NCBI GenBank assembly: GCA_019247695.1
Contig: JAFBAP010000094.1
Span: 1 to 55,848 of the forward strand
Length of the DNA stretch: 55,848 bases
Direction of reading: 5' to 3'
From: Verrucomicrobiota bacterium
GTDB lineage: Bacteria; Verrucomicrobiota; Verrucomicrobiia; Chthoniobacterales; JAFAMB01
Part shown: positions 17,159-25,331 of the stretch, piece after piece
Numbering within the stretch: the first letter of the stretch is position 1
How the letters are laid out: every line of letters begins with the position of its first letter
Position numbers and translations under genes: made by a program
Notes under the pieces: generated by a model
Told to the model about the DNA's origin: nothing
The model's input: only the letters and a program-made list of their open reading frames with translations
The model's database searches: none

Positions 17159-17300
17159 GGTCACACGGCGGACACGGCGGGTTGGGCGGGCACAACGACT
17201 GAGTTCACACGGTCACACGGCGGGCGCAGCGGAGGAGGGCGGGCACGACGTAAGAGTTCACACGGCGAACACGGCGGGCCACGGCGACCACGGCGGGAAG
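17159..17300. repeat. Composite intergenic repeat cassette 4, first part
   Basis: Two partial runs of the CACACGGCGGGCACAGCGGG-like module, each ending in a GAGTTCACACGG block, then CGAACACGGCGGGCC and CACGGCGACCACGGCGGG. Same order and orientation as cassettes 1, 3 and the left half of cassette 6. The whole 17153-17678 gap contains no gene. Confidence 0.85.
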
Positions 17301-17308
17301 AGGAAAGC

Positions 17309-17462
17309 GTTCGGCGTTCGGCGTTCGGCGTTCGGCGTTCGGCGTTCGGCGTTCGGCGTTCGGCGTTCGGAGTTCGGAGTTCGGAGTTCGGAGTTCGGAG
17401 TTCGGAGTTCGGAGTTCGGAGTTCGGAGTTCGGAGTTCGGAGTTCGGAGTTCGGAGTTCGGA
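17309..17462. repeat. 22-unit perfect heptamer array
   Basis: Eight exact GTTCGGC units (17309-17364) followed by fourteen exact GTTCGGA units (17365-17462), then GCGGC. Because 7 is not a multiple of 3, each frame reads a 7-residue peptide repeat and no stop arises. Long apparent ORFs over it are artefacts. It is a candidate variable-number locus. Confidence 0.95.
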
Positions 17463-17514
17463 GCGGCATCCTGGGGAATGGCTGCGAGTGTCAACCTTAG
17501 AGTTGCCGCCAGGT

Positions 17515-17605
17515 CCCTTTAATCTGTGTCAATCTAAATAATCCGCAGGATCTGTGGATGATTCCTCTTTTCTGCGTTCTTCTGCGTGTTCTGCGGGTGA
17601 TTCTG
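17515..17605. repeat. AATCTGTG / CTGCGTGTTCTGCGG module
   Basis: Contains AATCTGTGTCAATCT, ATCTGTGGATG, TTCTGCGTTCTTCTGCG and TGTTCTGCGGGTGATTC, the same ordered module as at 8300-8490 and 33030-33105. It closes the cassette downstream of the heptamer array. Confidence 0.8.
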
Positions 17606-17678
17606 TTTTCCCGCGGTGTGAACGTGACCCTCGGGGGCGGCCGGACTCAGTTATGCGGCGCCTCCGAACCCCGAGCTC

Positions 17679-19049
17679 CTACTCTTCCCGCCGCGAACGC
17701 AACCGGAAGAGAACCGGCAGCCCGTAAAAACCGGCGTGGTCGCGAACCTTTGCCTCCAGGTAACGCCTGTACTCATCGTTCAGCAATTCAGGGTGGTTCA
17801 CAAAGAGCAGGAACGCAGGGATGGGTACCGGTGTGCCTTCGGCTGGAGTCAGCTGCGTCGCGTACAGGATCTTCAGACGGCGTTGGCCCTTTAAGGGTGG
17901 GGGATGTTGCTCCATGGCCGTCTGCAGCAAACGGTTAAGCTGGCCGGTACCGATGACCCGCTGCGAGTGCGTTTCGATCTTTTCGATGCTGTTGAAGAGC
18001 CGGTCCAGGTTCTCACGCGTTTCCGCCGACAGGATGTCGATCGGCGCATAACTCAGAAAGAAGAGGTTAGTCCGGATCTGCCCGAGGACACCGTTCAGGA
18101 AATCCCGGACTTTGGTCGGCGGTTTGACCAAGTCCAGTTTGTTGACGACGACGATGCACGGCTTTTCATTCTTCTGAATCAAGCCCGCGATTTTTTTGTC
18201 CTGCGCCGTTACCCCGTCGACGGCGTCGATCAGCAGCGCGCAGACGTCTGCACGCTCGATGCTCTTTTCCGAACGCATCACGCTGAAAACCTCGACCGAC
18301 GTGTTGTGTTTGCCTCGGGGACGGATGCCGGCCGTGTCGATCAACAGAAATTTCTTCCCGCTTCGCTCGTAGGGAACGTCGACCGCATCACGGGTCGTGC
18401 CGGGGACATCGCTTACGATCGTGCGTTGGTCCTGCAGAATGGCGTTGATCAATGACGATTTGCCGACGTTCGGCCGCCCGACGATCGCAAGGCGAAGGGG
18501 CCGGTCGGCCGGCGGACCGGTCTGCTCACCGGGTTCGCCCCTCTCCGGCGGCAGTTCGTGCTGGACCCGCTCAAGTAGTTCAGGGATCCCCCGGCCGTGG
18601 GCGGCGCTGATTGCAACCAGGTCGGGAAAGCCGAGGGATGAAAAATCAGCTTCGGCATCCGCGTGCCGCTCGTGATCGATCTTGTTTACCGCCACGATGA
18701 TCGGTTTGCGCGTTTTGCGAAGTTCTTTCGCGAGCATCTGATCGACCGGGGTGACGCCGTCTTTGGCGTCCGTCACGAACAGGATCACGTCTGCCATGTC
18801 CATGGCCAGGTCAGCTTCCGACCGCACGCGTTCCTCAAACCGCTCGTCGCTGCTGCCTCCGCCGATGCCGCCCGTGTCGACGACCGTGAAAGAACGCAGG
18901 CCGGCATTGCACTCCGCTACCAACCGGTCCCGGGTTACCCCCGGCTGATCGTGAACGATGGCGATCCGCCTTTGCACCAAGCGGTTGAACAAGGCCGATT
19001 TGCCGACGTTCGGCCGGCCGACGATAGCGACGGTTGGCAAGGTTCCCAT
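17679..19049 (-). CDS. der: GTPase Der (EngA), ribosome biogenesis
   Basis: Essential double GTPase needed for 50S subunit maturation. Two G domains are visible, each with its P-loop: GRPNVGKSALFNRL near residue 10 and GRPNVGKSSLINAI near residue 190. Each has DTGG or DTAG switch II and an NKxD (VNKIDH, VNKLDL). A KH-like C-terminal domain follows (residues about 350-456, ending in FRLRSRREE). Its 456 residues are full length. A Pro/Glu-rich linker (PPERGEPGEQTGPP) joins the G domains. ATG 19049 was chosen. It is last on its strand before the repeat cassette. Confidence 0.97.
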   Translation of the reverse strand: MGTLPTVAIVGRPNVGKSALFNRLVQRRIAIVHDQPGVTRDRLVAECNAGLRSFTVVDTGGIGGGSSDERFEERVRSEADLAMDMADVILFVTDAKDGVTPVDQMLAKELRKTRKPIIVAVNKIDHERHADAEADFSSLGFPDLVAISAAHGRGIPELLERVQHELPPERGEPGEQTGPPADRPLRLAIVGRPNVGKSSLINAILQDQRTIVSDVPGTTRDAVDVPYERSGKKFLLIDTAGIRPRGKHNTSVEVFSVMRSEKSIERADVCALLIDAVDGVTAQDKKIAGLIQKNEKPCIVVVNKLDLVKPPTKVRDFLNGVLGQIRTNLFFLSYAPIDILSAETRENLDRLFNSIEKIETHSQRVIGTGQLNRLLQTAMEQHPPPLKGQRRLKILYATQLTPAEGTPVPIPAFLLFVNHPELLNDEYRRYLEAKVRDHAGFYGLPVLFRLRSRREE

Positions 19050-19173
19050 GTGTTCCTGACCTCACCGGCGTTGTACACGTTGATTCTGCCGGGCAACACC
19101 AGAGGCGAATGCCCGTAAGGTGAGTCCAAACGGCGGGCCATGCAACCGCGTCAAACCCGATAAAGGCTACAAA

Positions 19174-19203
19174 CGGAAAAATGCCACGAATACCGCAAAT
19201 GCC
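19174..19203. repeat. Single ATGCCAC-type repeat remnant
   Basis: CGGAAAAATGCCACGAATACC followed by GCAAATGCC matches the ATGCCACAAATG family. It lies in the 187-bp gap between pgsA and der, about 35 bp after the pgsA stop. Nothing else is seen in this gap. Confidence 0.6.
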
Positions 19204-19236
19204 TGGCCCCGTATGCGCCGCACCCTCCAGATTTCC

Positions 19237-19809
19237 TCAGCGTGCGGTGGGGTTTCCGGCCTTTTTCCAGGCGTCGTACAGGTAACCGAGCCCGGAGGCC
19301 ACCGTGAGCGCCGAAGCCGTCGTCACCAGCAATCGCACGGTCGATTTGCGGATCCCGAGCAGGACCGCCAGCATCGATAACAGTTGGAAAAGGGTCGCCG
19401 CCTTCCCGGCCGGGCTCGGCTTGACCTCAACGCCCCCCCGGCGTTCCTTCAACGCCCAGTAGCCGCTCACCACCAGACTTTCCCGGCCAAGCACGACGGC
19501 CGGAAACCAGGCCGGGAATCCTTCATTCCAGCGACCCAGGCCCAGCGTGAGCAGTGCAATCAGCATCAGGCCTTTGTCCGCAATCGGATCAAGGATCATG
19601 CCGAGCCGGCTTTTCTGATCAAATCGCCTGGCGACAAAGCCATCGACGCCGTCCGTGAGAGTCGCAAAAAAGAAAGCGGCCGTCGCGAGGCGGCGCAGCC
19701 TTTCATCAGGTTTGCCGGCCGAAACCGAGCGGCTATAAGCCCCTGCAAATCCGCCGAAAAGCGGAATTAACCCGATGCGTGCCAGAGTGATGCGATTTGC
19801 CAGGGTCAT
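19237..19809 (-). CDS. pgsA: CDP-alcohol phosphatidyltransferase, PgsA-like
   Basis: Membrane enzyme that most likely joins glycerol-3-phosphate to CDP-diacylglycerol, the committed step of phosphatidylglycerol synthesis. The catalytic signature DGxxAR-x8-GxxxDxxxD is complete: DGFVARRFDQKSRLGMILD followed by PIAD. The N-terminus TLANRITLARIGLIPLF is the family start, and several membrane helices follow. It is 190 residues from ATG 19809; the longer TTG start at 19863 adds non-conserved sequence. It is upstream of der on the same strand. A CDP-alcohol transferase with another acceptor cannot be excluded. Confidence 0.88.
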   Translation of the reverse strand: MTLANRITLARIGLIPLFGGFAGAYSRSVSAGKPDERLRRLATAAFFFATLTDGVDGFVARRFDQKSRLGMILDPIADKGLMLIALLTLGLGRWNEGFPAWFPAVVLGRESLVVSGYWALKERRGGVEVKPSPAGKAATLFQLLSMLAVLLGIRKSTVRLLVTTASALTVASGLGYLYDAWKKAGNPTAR

Positions 19810-19903
19810 GCCGTCTGCCGGAATCGTAAGCAAAACCCACCGCCGTGCAAGAGGGCGGAGCAATCCCTACGCCCTGACGCGGGTTCGGCGACTCGCCAGG
19901 CCC

Positions 19904-20593
19904 TTACAATCCGCCGGAAGGAGCCGGTACGGGCGGCTTGGCTTCCTCAAAGCTGACGTCGACCTGGAGGCCGGCCGGCGCCAGCCGGTCACGCAGGGTT
20001 TTCTGGAACGCATCCTCTGCCGCCGCAGGCAGATCGGCCGCCTTGACGCGAGCCGCGTCCGGCATGGCGGCGAGTTCCGTCTGCACGTCTGATGCTTGTA
20101 CCCGGTTCCACAAACCGTTATCTAACCCGTCGACGTGAGTCTCAACCGGTTCAACCGTCAGGATCTCAGCCGGGGGCACCTTTACCTCGACGTGATTACC
20201 GGACACCTCAACGCTGAAGCGTTTCATCAGGTCAAAACCGGCCTGCACCCGGTAAACGGCTCGCAACCGGACGCTCTTGGTGCTGCCCAGCCAGGTCGTA
20301 CTGGTCTGGCGCGTCACTTCAGTTTCGCGGCTGACCAGAGCCAATTGGGAAATCGGGGCCGTTTGCGGATCGATCTTGATCTCGTTCCGGGTGGTGACCG
20401 TCGGCCGCAGATGAAAAAGCTCCACCAGGGTTTCGCTGACTTTGGCCGCGTTCCGGGCGGATTCACGGCCCACGGCGGCGATCGCCTCACCGGGAAGCTC
20501 GCTGAGGCGATGAACGCTGTACCATGCGAGCGTGGTAACGAGCAGAACGATGATGACCAACGCGAGGGGCCAGCTGATTCTTCCGCGTCTCAT
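19904..20593 (-). CDS. DUF4230 membrane-anchored protein
   Basis: An N-terminal membrane anchor (residues 7-24, SWPLALVIIVLLVTTLAW) is followed by a soluble domain of the DUF4230 type. The first block carries LRPTVTTRNEIKIDPQ and LALVSRETEVTRQTS, then a beta-rich core ending in EVKVPPAEILTVEPVET and a helical C-terminus (AAAEDAFQKTLRDRLAPAGLQV). DUF4230 has no established biochemical role. The downstream neighbour is pgsA, 95 bp from the stop. The start codon lies 6 nt after a terminator-like hairpin and T-run (see 20609-20639), so expression may be attenuated or the transcript leaderless. Confidence 0.75.
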   Translation of the reverse strand: MRRGRISWPLALVIIVLLVTTLAWYSVHRLSELPGEAIAAVGRESARNAAKVSETLVELFHLRPTVTTRNEIKIDPQTAPISQLALVSRETEVTRQTSTTWLGSTKSVRLRAVYRVQAGFDLMKRFSVEVSGNHVEVKVPPAEILTVEPVETHVDGLDNGLWNRVQASDVQTELAAMPDAARVKAADLPAAAEDAFQKTLRDRLAPAGLQVDVSFEEAKPPVPAPSGGL

Positions 20594-20599
20594 GTCCCG

Positions 20600-20820
20600 A
20601 AAAAATACAGCCCCCCGTATCCGCTGGATACGAAGGGCTGCTGTTCCCCCCAGAACAATCCTTCAAAAAATTGAAGAGCAATCTCGCTCAAGCCGAGTCA
20701 CCTTTCAACCACATATTTCGCGATTTTACCGCTCGGTCAAGATGCAACTCATCCCGCACAAATCAGCTTACCACGGCGCCCCTGATCCATGCGTATGCGT
20801 AGAATAACATAAACAGATCT
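20600..20820 (-). ncRNA. Candidate structured leader or small RNA upstream of DUF4230
   Basis: About 220 nt with no plausible gene ends, on the minus strand, in an intrinsic-terminator-like hairpin. It contains a second small palindrome (CTTCAATTTTTTGAAG) and purine-rich single-stranded stretches. Composition is markedly less GC-rich than the flanks. Length and ending suit a small RNA or an attenuated leader. No known RNA family was recognised. Confidence 0.25.
20609..20639 (-). terminator. Terminator-like hairpin just before the DUF4230 start
   Basis: On the minus strand AGCCC...GTATCC / GGATAC...GGGCT form a two-part stem (inner GTATCC with GGATAC around AGC), followed by TATTTTTTC. The T-run ends about 6 nt before the ATG. 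Confidence 0.6.
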
Positions 20821-21072
20821 ACATTCTAGAAAAATTGTGCAGGTTTGGCTCCCCCTGCCGCACTTTCGTAACGCCGTCGTCGGTGCCGGCTCCGCGTGCG
20901 TTAGCGCGGGGCCAAGCTCCCCCGGAGCGGCCGGGACATGCGCTTCCTCTCACCCCCCGGCAGCCGGGCAAGCCAACCGTTTTTCGGCCTCGCCCGCATG
21001 CGTCGTCCGGAGGGGTTAGAAGTTGCAACCTCCGCGGAATTCAGCCATCCATAAGCGCCAGAGAACATTCGC
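20821..21072. other. Upstream region of the pyrophosphatase gene
   Basis: The gap between the divergent DUF4230 and pyrophosphatase genes. No ORF, repeat or clear promoter hexamers were recognised in this half. It should hold the plus-strand promoter because it is the only sequence upstream of the three-gene unit. Confidence 0.4.
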
Positions 21073-21077
21073 GGAGG
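21073..21077 (+). promoter_or_regulatory. Shine-Dalgarno GGAGG
   Basis: GGAGG sits 8 nt before ATG 21086 and decides this start over the longer open frame from 21023. It is one of only three clear SD sequences in the window. Confidence 0.75.
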
Positions 21078-21085
21078 ACTCCCCC

Positions 21086-22750
21086 ATGCAGACGATCGTG
21101 ATTGGCCACCGTAACCCCGATATGGATTCCATCTGTTCCGCCATCGCGTACGCGGGGCTGAAACGGCGGCTGGGTATGGCCGACGTCATTGCCGGCCGGG
21201 CCGGCAATACCAACGAGCGCATTGACTACGTTCTTCAGCGGTTCGGGGTACCGGCACCGCAGTTTGTGAGCGACGTGGCCCCACGGGTTGCCGACATCAT
21301 GGACACCAAGGTGGTCTCGGTTCCTCAACACGCCTCCATTTATCAGGCGATGGCCTCCATGGAACTGAAGCGGCTCCGCGCGCTGCCGGTCGTCGACGAG
21401 GAGAATCGCTGCCTTGGCCTCTTGTCCGGCTGGAAGATGAGCCGCTACCTGTTTCCGCCGCGCGAGGAAACGATGAATGCACGCCGGTTTGAAGGCGCCA
21501 TCGCCGACATTGTCCACGCCCTTGATGGCCAGTTGCTGGCCGGTGAGGCGCGACCCGAGGTCCGTCCGCTGGTGATCATGGTGGCGGCGATGCGGCTGGA
21601 GTCGTTTGCAGCCCGGCTGGAAGGCTATGATCCATGCCAGGTGGTGCTCTTCGTTGGAGACCGGGAAGATATCCAGGCGGCAGCCATTGACGCCGGTGTC
21701 CTGGCGATCGTCGTCACGGGCGGGTTAGGCGTGTCGGCAGCCATCCGCGCGAAAGCCAGGGAGAAAGATGTCCTCCTGATTTCCAGCCAGTTCGATACGG
21801 CGACCTCCGCCCTGTTATCCCGCGGCGCAGTCCGGGTCGGGCGCATGGTCGACGCCAATTTCACCAGCTTCAACCCTGACGCGTCGCTGCGTTCCGTCCG
21901 CCAGTTGGTAGCCAACTCGGCCGACCTGCTCTTTCCGGTGATTGAGGGTGACCGGCAGCTCGTCGGTCTGCTCTCCAAGAGCGACTTTTTGAAGCCCGTG
22001 CCACGCCAGCTCATCCTGGTCGATCACAACGAACTTTCTCAGGCCGTGCCCGGGGCTTCCGAGTTGCCCATCATCGAGGTCCTGGATCACCACCGGATCG
22101 GCGGGCTGAGCACTGACCTGCCGATCATGTTCTGGAATAATCCCGTCGGTTCAACCAGTACGCTCGTCGCCTTGGCTTACCGGCAGTACGGGATACCGGT
22201 CGACGGCTCCACCGCCGGGCTGCTCCTTGCAGGCCTGATTTCCGACACCCTCAACCTGACCTCGCCGACCACCACGGACATTGATCGCCAGGTCGCGGAG
22301 GAGCTTAGCCGGACCGCCGGCGTGACGGCGACCCGGCTCGCCGAAGAGATCTTTTCCGTCGGTTCCCCGCTCCGCTCACTTGCCCCCAAAGACGTCGTTA
22401 CCGCCGATTGCAAGGATTACGACGAAAGCGGCGCTCGCTTCAGCGTCTCGCAAATCGAGGAGCTCAATTTTAATGCTTTCTGGGAGAAAAAGGAGGATTT
22501 GTACAAAGCCCTGGAATCCTACCGGGCCGCCCAAGGCGCCTACTTCGCCGCGCTGCTGATCACGGACGTGAACACGCAGAACTCATTGCTGCTGCTGGCC
22601 GCGCCGCCCGAGTTCCTGGGTACGATCACGTACCCCGCCCTGGAAGCAAACCTTTTCGAGTTAAACGGGGTCGTTTCACGCAAAAAGCAGCTCCTGCCTT
22701 TTCTGCTGGATTGCCTGCATAAGGCGGAAGCGGTCCGCCCGAGAGCGTGA
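21086..22750 (+). CDS. Mn-dependent inorganic pyrophosphatase, family II, with CBS-DRTGG insert
   Basis: Hydrolyses pyrophosphate to phosphate. The N-terminal DHH catalytic half begins GHRNPDMDSICSAIA (His8, Asp12, Asp14). It is interrupted at about residues 65-300 by a regulatory insert: a CBS domain (VADIMDTKVVSVPQHASIYQ), a DRTGG-like domain, and a second CBS domain (DANFTSFNPDASLRSVRQL). The catalytic half resumes with LVDHNE and EVLDHHRIGG, and the C-terminal DHHA2 domain has the RKKQLLPFL motif. The 554-residue length fits CBS-PPases, which are inhibited by AMP/ADP and activated by ATP. Unusually, its stop overlaps the GTG of an ABC permease gene (GTGA), implying coupled translation. 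Confidence 0.92.
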   Translation: MQTIVIGHRNPDMDSICSAIAYAGLKRRLGMADVIAGRAGNTNERIDYVLQRFGVPAPQFVSDVAPRVADIMDTKVVSVPQHASIYQAMASMELKRLRALPVVDEENRCLGLLSGWKMSRYLFPPREETMNARRFEGAIADIVHALDGQLLAGEARPEVRPLVIMVAAMRLESFAARLEGYDPCQVVLFVGDREDIQAAAIDAGVLAIVVTGGLGVSAAIRAKAREKDVLLISSQFDTATSALLSRGAVRVGRMVDANFTSFNPDASLRSVRQLVANSADLLFPVIEGDRQLVGLLSKSDFLKPVPRQLILVDHNELSQAVPGASELPIIEVLDHHRIGGLSTDLPIMFWNNPVGSTSTLVALAYRQYGIPVDGSTAGLLLAGLISDTLNLTSPTTTDIDRQVAEELSRTAGVTATRLAEEIFSVGSPLRSLAPKDVVTADCKDYDESGARFSVSQIEELNFNAFWEKKEDLYKALESYRAAQGAYFAALLITDVNTQNSLLLLAAPPEFLGTITYPALEANLFELNGVVSRKKQLLPFLLDCLHKAEAVRPRA

Positions 22751-23550
22751 CCCGGGACAAAATCCTGCGCTGGTTTTGGCTTGACCCATACCAGGGTCAA
22801 CGGCGGGTGAGCTGGCCGGTGGCGCTGCTCAATTGGGCGCTGGCCTTCCTTCTCATCGGCGTGGTGTGCGTGTTTTCCTTCAGCCGGCTTCGTTACCATT
22901 GGGATTGGCATACGATCGGCAGTTACCAGGGTTTCTTCTGGCGCGGCTGGTGGCACACGCTGGGCATTTCCCTGGTCGCCCTGGTGTGCAGCACGCTGAT
23001 CGGCCTGCTCACCGCCCTCGCGCGAAGATCCGGTTGGCTGGTCCTCCGGGCGCTTAGCCGATTGTACGTCGAAGTGATCCGCGGGACGCCGCTGCTGGTG
23101 CAGATCTCATTCGCGTTTTACGTCGTGGCAGACGCCTTTCGGGTCGAGAATCGTTTCATCGTCGGCGTGGCCACCCTCTCGGTGTTCACCGGCGCGTTCG
23201 TCGGCGAAACGATCCGCGGCGGCATCGAGAGTATTGGCGCTTCCCAGCTCGACTCAGCCAAAGCCATCGGGTTAACCCGGCGCCAGACCTACCTGTACGT
23301 CATTTTCCCCCAGGCCATCCGCGTGATCTTACCGTCGCTGGCGGGCATGTTTGCAAACCTGATCAAGGATTCGTCCCTGCTCTCCGTAATCTCGATCGAG
23401 GATTTTACCTGGAATGCCCAGCAGGTTGCGGCGCTGACCTTTAACCATTTTGAGTGCTACCTCGTCCTCGCCGGCGGCTACCTCGTGCTTACGCTGCCCA
23501 TCACCCTGGGCGCCCAATACCTGGAGCGCCGTACGACGTATGAAACTTGA
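22747..23550 (+). CDS. Polar amino acid ABC transporter permease (HisM/GlnP type)
   Basis: Inner-membrane subunit of an amino acid importer. After a 25-residue cytoplasmic start there is an early helix (VALLNWALAFLLIGVVCV), then the permease core of about five helices with WWHTLGISLVALVCST and VEVIRGTPLLVQI, a hallmark of the polar amino acid family. The EAA loop is SAKAIGLTRRQTYLYVIFPQA. It starts with GTG 22747, overlapping the pyrophosphatase stop by 4 bp, and runs 11 bp into the ATPase gene, so three genes form one translationally linked unit. No substrate-binding protein gene is adjacent. Substrate is not determinable. Confidence 0.9.
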   Translation: MTRDKILRWFWLDPYQGQRRVSWPVALLNWALAFLLIGVVCVFSFSRLRYHWDWHTIGSYQGFFWRGWWHTLGISLVALVCSTLIGLLTALARRSGWLVLRALSRLYVEVIRGTPLLVQISFAFYVVADAFRVENRFIVGVATLSVFTGAFVGETIRGGIESIGASQLDSAKAIGLTRRQTYLYVIFPQAIRVILPSLAGMFANLIKDSSLLSVISIEDFTWNAQQVAALTFNHFECYLVLAGGYLVLTLPITLGAQYLERRTTYET

Positions 23551-24271
23551 GCTCGCCGGCCTTTGGAAATCGTTCGGATCCCACCCCGTCCTGCGCGGCG
23601 CTAACCTTGACGTCGGCCAGACGCGAACCCTTGCGTTGATCGGTCCATCCGGTGGCGGCAAGTCGACGCTGCTCCGGCTGCTGGCCGGCCTCGATCGCGC
23701 CGACGCCGGACAAATCGTGCTTGATGGTCAGGTTTTACCTCGCACCGAAGACGAATTGCGGCATTACCGGATGTCGATCGGGACGGTCTTCCAGGCTTAC
23801 AACCTGTTTCCTCACCTGAACGCGTTGCGGAACATCACCCTGCCGCTTGAAAAGGTGCATGGGTTAAGGCCCGCCGACGCACGCGGAACCGCCGAACAGA
23901 TCCTGGAGCGGCTCCAATTGCAGGAGCACCGCTTTAAAACGCCCGCTGAGTTGTCCGGCGGGCAGCGCCAGCGCGTCGCCATCGCCCGGGCCATCGCGAT
24001 TCGGCCCAGGCTCCTGCTGTTCGATGAACCCACGTCGGCCCTCGACCCGGAAATGACGGCGGAGGTTCTGGAAGTGATCGAGGAACTGCGCCTCGAAGGG
24101 CGCGACTTTATCCTGGTGACGCACCAGATGGGCTTCGCCCGAAAAGTGGCGGACCAGGTCGCCCTGTTGAGCAGCGGCCGCATCGTCGAGTGCGGTCCGC
24201 CCGCCGCCGTTCTGGAGCACCCGCAGTCGGAGCCGGCACGGCGGTTCCTATCCCGGATCCTGAAGTACTGA
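23540..24271 (+). CDS. Polar amino acid ABC transporter ATP-binding protein (GlnQ/HisP type)
   Basis: ATPase subunit that powers the permease encoded just before it. It has Walker A GPSGGGKST (Gly in place of the usual Ser-Gly-Ser), Q-loop FQAYNLFPHL, signature LSGGQRQR, Walker B LLLFDEPTSALD and switch His in LVTHQMGFAR. FQxYNLFPHxxxLxNI and HQMGFAR are diagnostic of the GlnQ/HisP group. It is 243 residues, full length. ATG 23540 overlaps the permease by 11 bp. A repeat cassette begins about 12 bp after the stop. Confidence 0.94.
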   Translation: MKLELAGLWKSFGSHPVLRGANLDVGQTRTLALIGPSGGGKSTLLRLLAGLDRADAGQIVLDGQVLPRTEDELRHYRMSIGTVFQAYNLFPHLNALRNITLPLEKVHGLRPADARGTAEQILERLQLQEHRFKTPAELSGGQRQRVAIARAIAIRPRLLLFDEPTSALDPEMTAEVLEVIEELRLEGRDFILVTHQMGFARKVADQVALLSSGRIVECGPPAAVLEHPQSEPARRFLSRILKY

Positions 24272-24596
24272 GTGCCGAGTGTCGAGGAGAGTTCGGGGTT
24301 CGGGGTTCGGGGTTCGGGGTTCGGAGTTCGGAGCGGCAGAGCATGCCACAAATGAAGAAGTGCCGGGTAACGGGTAACGAGTGTCGGGTGTCGGGCACGA
24401 GCGTGGGGAAGAGTTGCCGATGCCAAATCTGTAACTCTTCTTTCCGCCGTGGTCGCCGTGGCTCGCCGTGTTCGCCGTGTGAACTCTTACGTTGTGCCCG
24501 TCTCCCCCGCTGTGCCCGCCGTGTGACCCGACACCCGACACTCGTTACCCGTTACCCGTTACCCGCCACTTCTTCATTTGTGGCATTCGCCTGCCG
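24272..24596. repeat. Composite repeat cassette 5 with long inverted repeat
   Basis: Fills the whole gap between convergent genes. It begins with six heptamers (four GTTCGGG, two GTTCGGA; 24291-24332) and GCGGCAGAGCATGCC. A left arm (24343-24395: ATGCCACAAATGAAGAAG, then GGGTAACGGGTAACGAGTG, then TCGGGTGTCGGG) is mirrored by a right arm (24527-24586) with the same modules in reverse complement. Between them lies the reverse-oriented CCGTGTTCGCCGTGTGAACTC module. The arms could form a stem of more than 50 bp. Confidence 0.9.
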
Positions 24597-25331
24597 CTAC
24601 GCCAGTACGGTTCGTCCCCTCACAAATTCGAGGACAAACGGCGTGGCCGGTTCGTCCTGGATCTGCGCCGGAGTTCCGATCTGTTCGATCCGCGCGTTGT
24701 TCATCACCACCACGCGATCCGCGATCTCTAACGCCTCATCCTGATCGTGAGTCACAAACAGGGCCGTAATCTTCAGGTCCCGCTGAAGCTGTTTGACCCA
24801 GCCGCGCAGTTCTTTCCGGACTTTTGCATCGAGCGCGCCGAACGGCTCATCGAGCAGGAGGATCCGCGGCTCAATCGCCAGTGCGCGCGCCAGCGCCACC
24901 CGTTGCCGCTGGCCGCCGGAAAGTTGGTGCGGGTACCGGTGTTCCAGGTTCGGCAGCTGCACCAGGCGCAGCAGCTCGGAAACGCGCCGCCGGATCTCGT
25001 CGGACGCCGGCCGGGCGCGGCCCGGCTTCACCTCAAGGCCGAACGCGACATTTTTCGCCACCGTCATATGCCGGAACAGCGCGTAATTCTGAAAGACAAA
25101 TCCCACCCGCCGTTTCTGGATCTTAAGCCGCGTCGCGTCCTCACCCCCGAATAAGACCGTCCCGCTGTCCGGGTAATCAAGCCCTGCGATGATGCGGAGC
25201 AGGGTGGTCTTGCCCGACCCGGAAGGGCCCAGCAGGGCCAGGAATTCACCGTCGTCAGCCGTGACCGACACGTGGTCAAGCGCAATCATCCGGCCATAGG
25301 TCCGGACCAGATCTCTGACTTCAATTTTCAT
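24597..25331 (-). CDS. cysA: Sulfate ABC transporter ATP-binding protein, short form
   Basis: ATPase of the sulfate/thiosulfate importer. Walker [11 protein letters not shown]-loop VFQNYALF, signature LSGGQRQR, Walker [13 protein letters not shown] and switch His in [12 protein letters not shown] are intact; [15 protein letters not shown] is typical of CysA. From ATG 25331 it has 244 residues and ends soon after [13 protein letters not shown]. CysA is usually 330-365 residues with a C-terminal TOBE-like regulatory domain, which is missing. The stop is followed within 8 bp by a repeat cassette, so the domain may have been lost there. It overlaps cysW by 4 bp (ATGA). Confidence 0.92.
   Translation of the reverse strand: MKIEVRDLVRTYGRMIALDHVSVTADDGEFLALLGPSGSGKTTLLRIIAGLDYPDSGTVLFGGEDATRLKIQKRRVGFVFQNYALFRHMTVAKNVAFGLEVKPGRARPASDEIRRRVSELLRLVQLPNLEHRYPHQLSGGQRQRVALARALAIEPRILLLDEPFGALDAKVRKELRGWVKQLQRDLKITALFVTHDQDEALEIADRVVVMNNARIEQIGTPAQIQDEPATPFVLEFVRGRTVLA

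Noticed and set aside
17309-17462. CRISPR array or coding tandem repeat
   Set aside because: The units are 7 bp with no spacers, and no cas gene is near; frames over it are open only because the unit has no stop in any phase.
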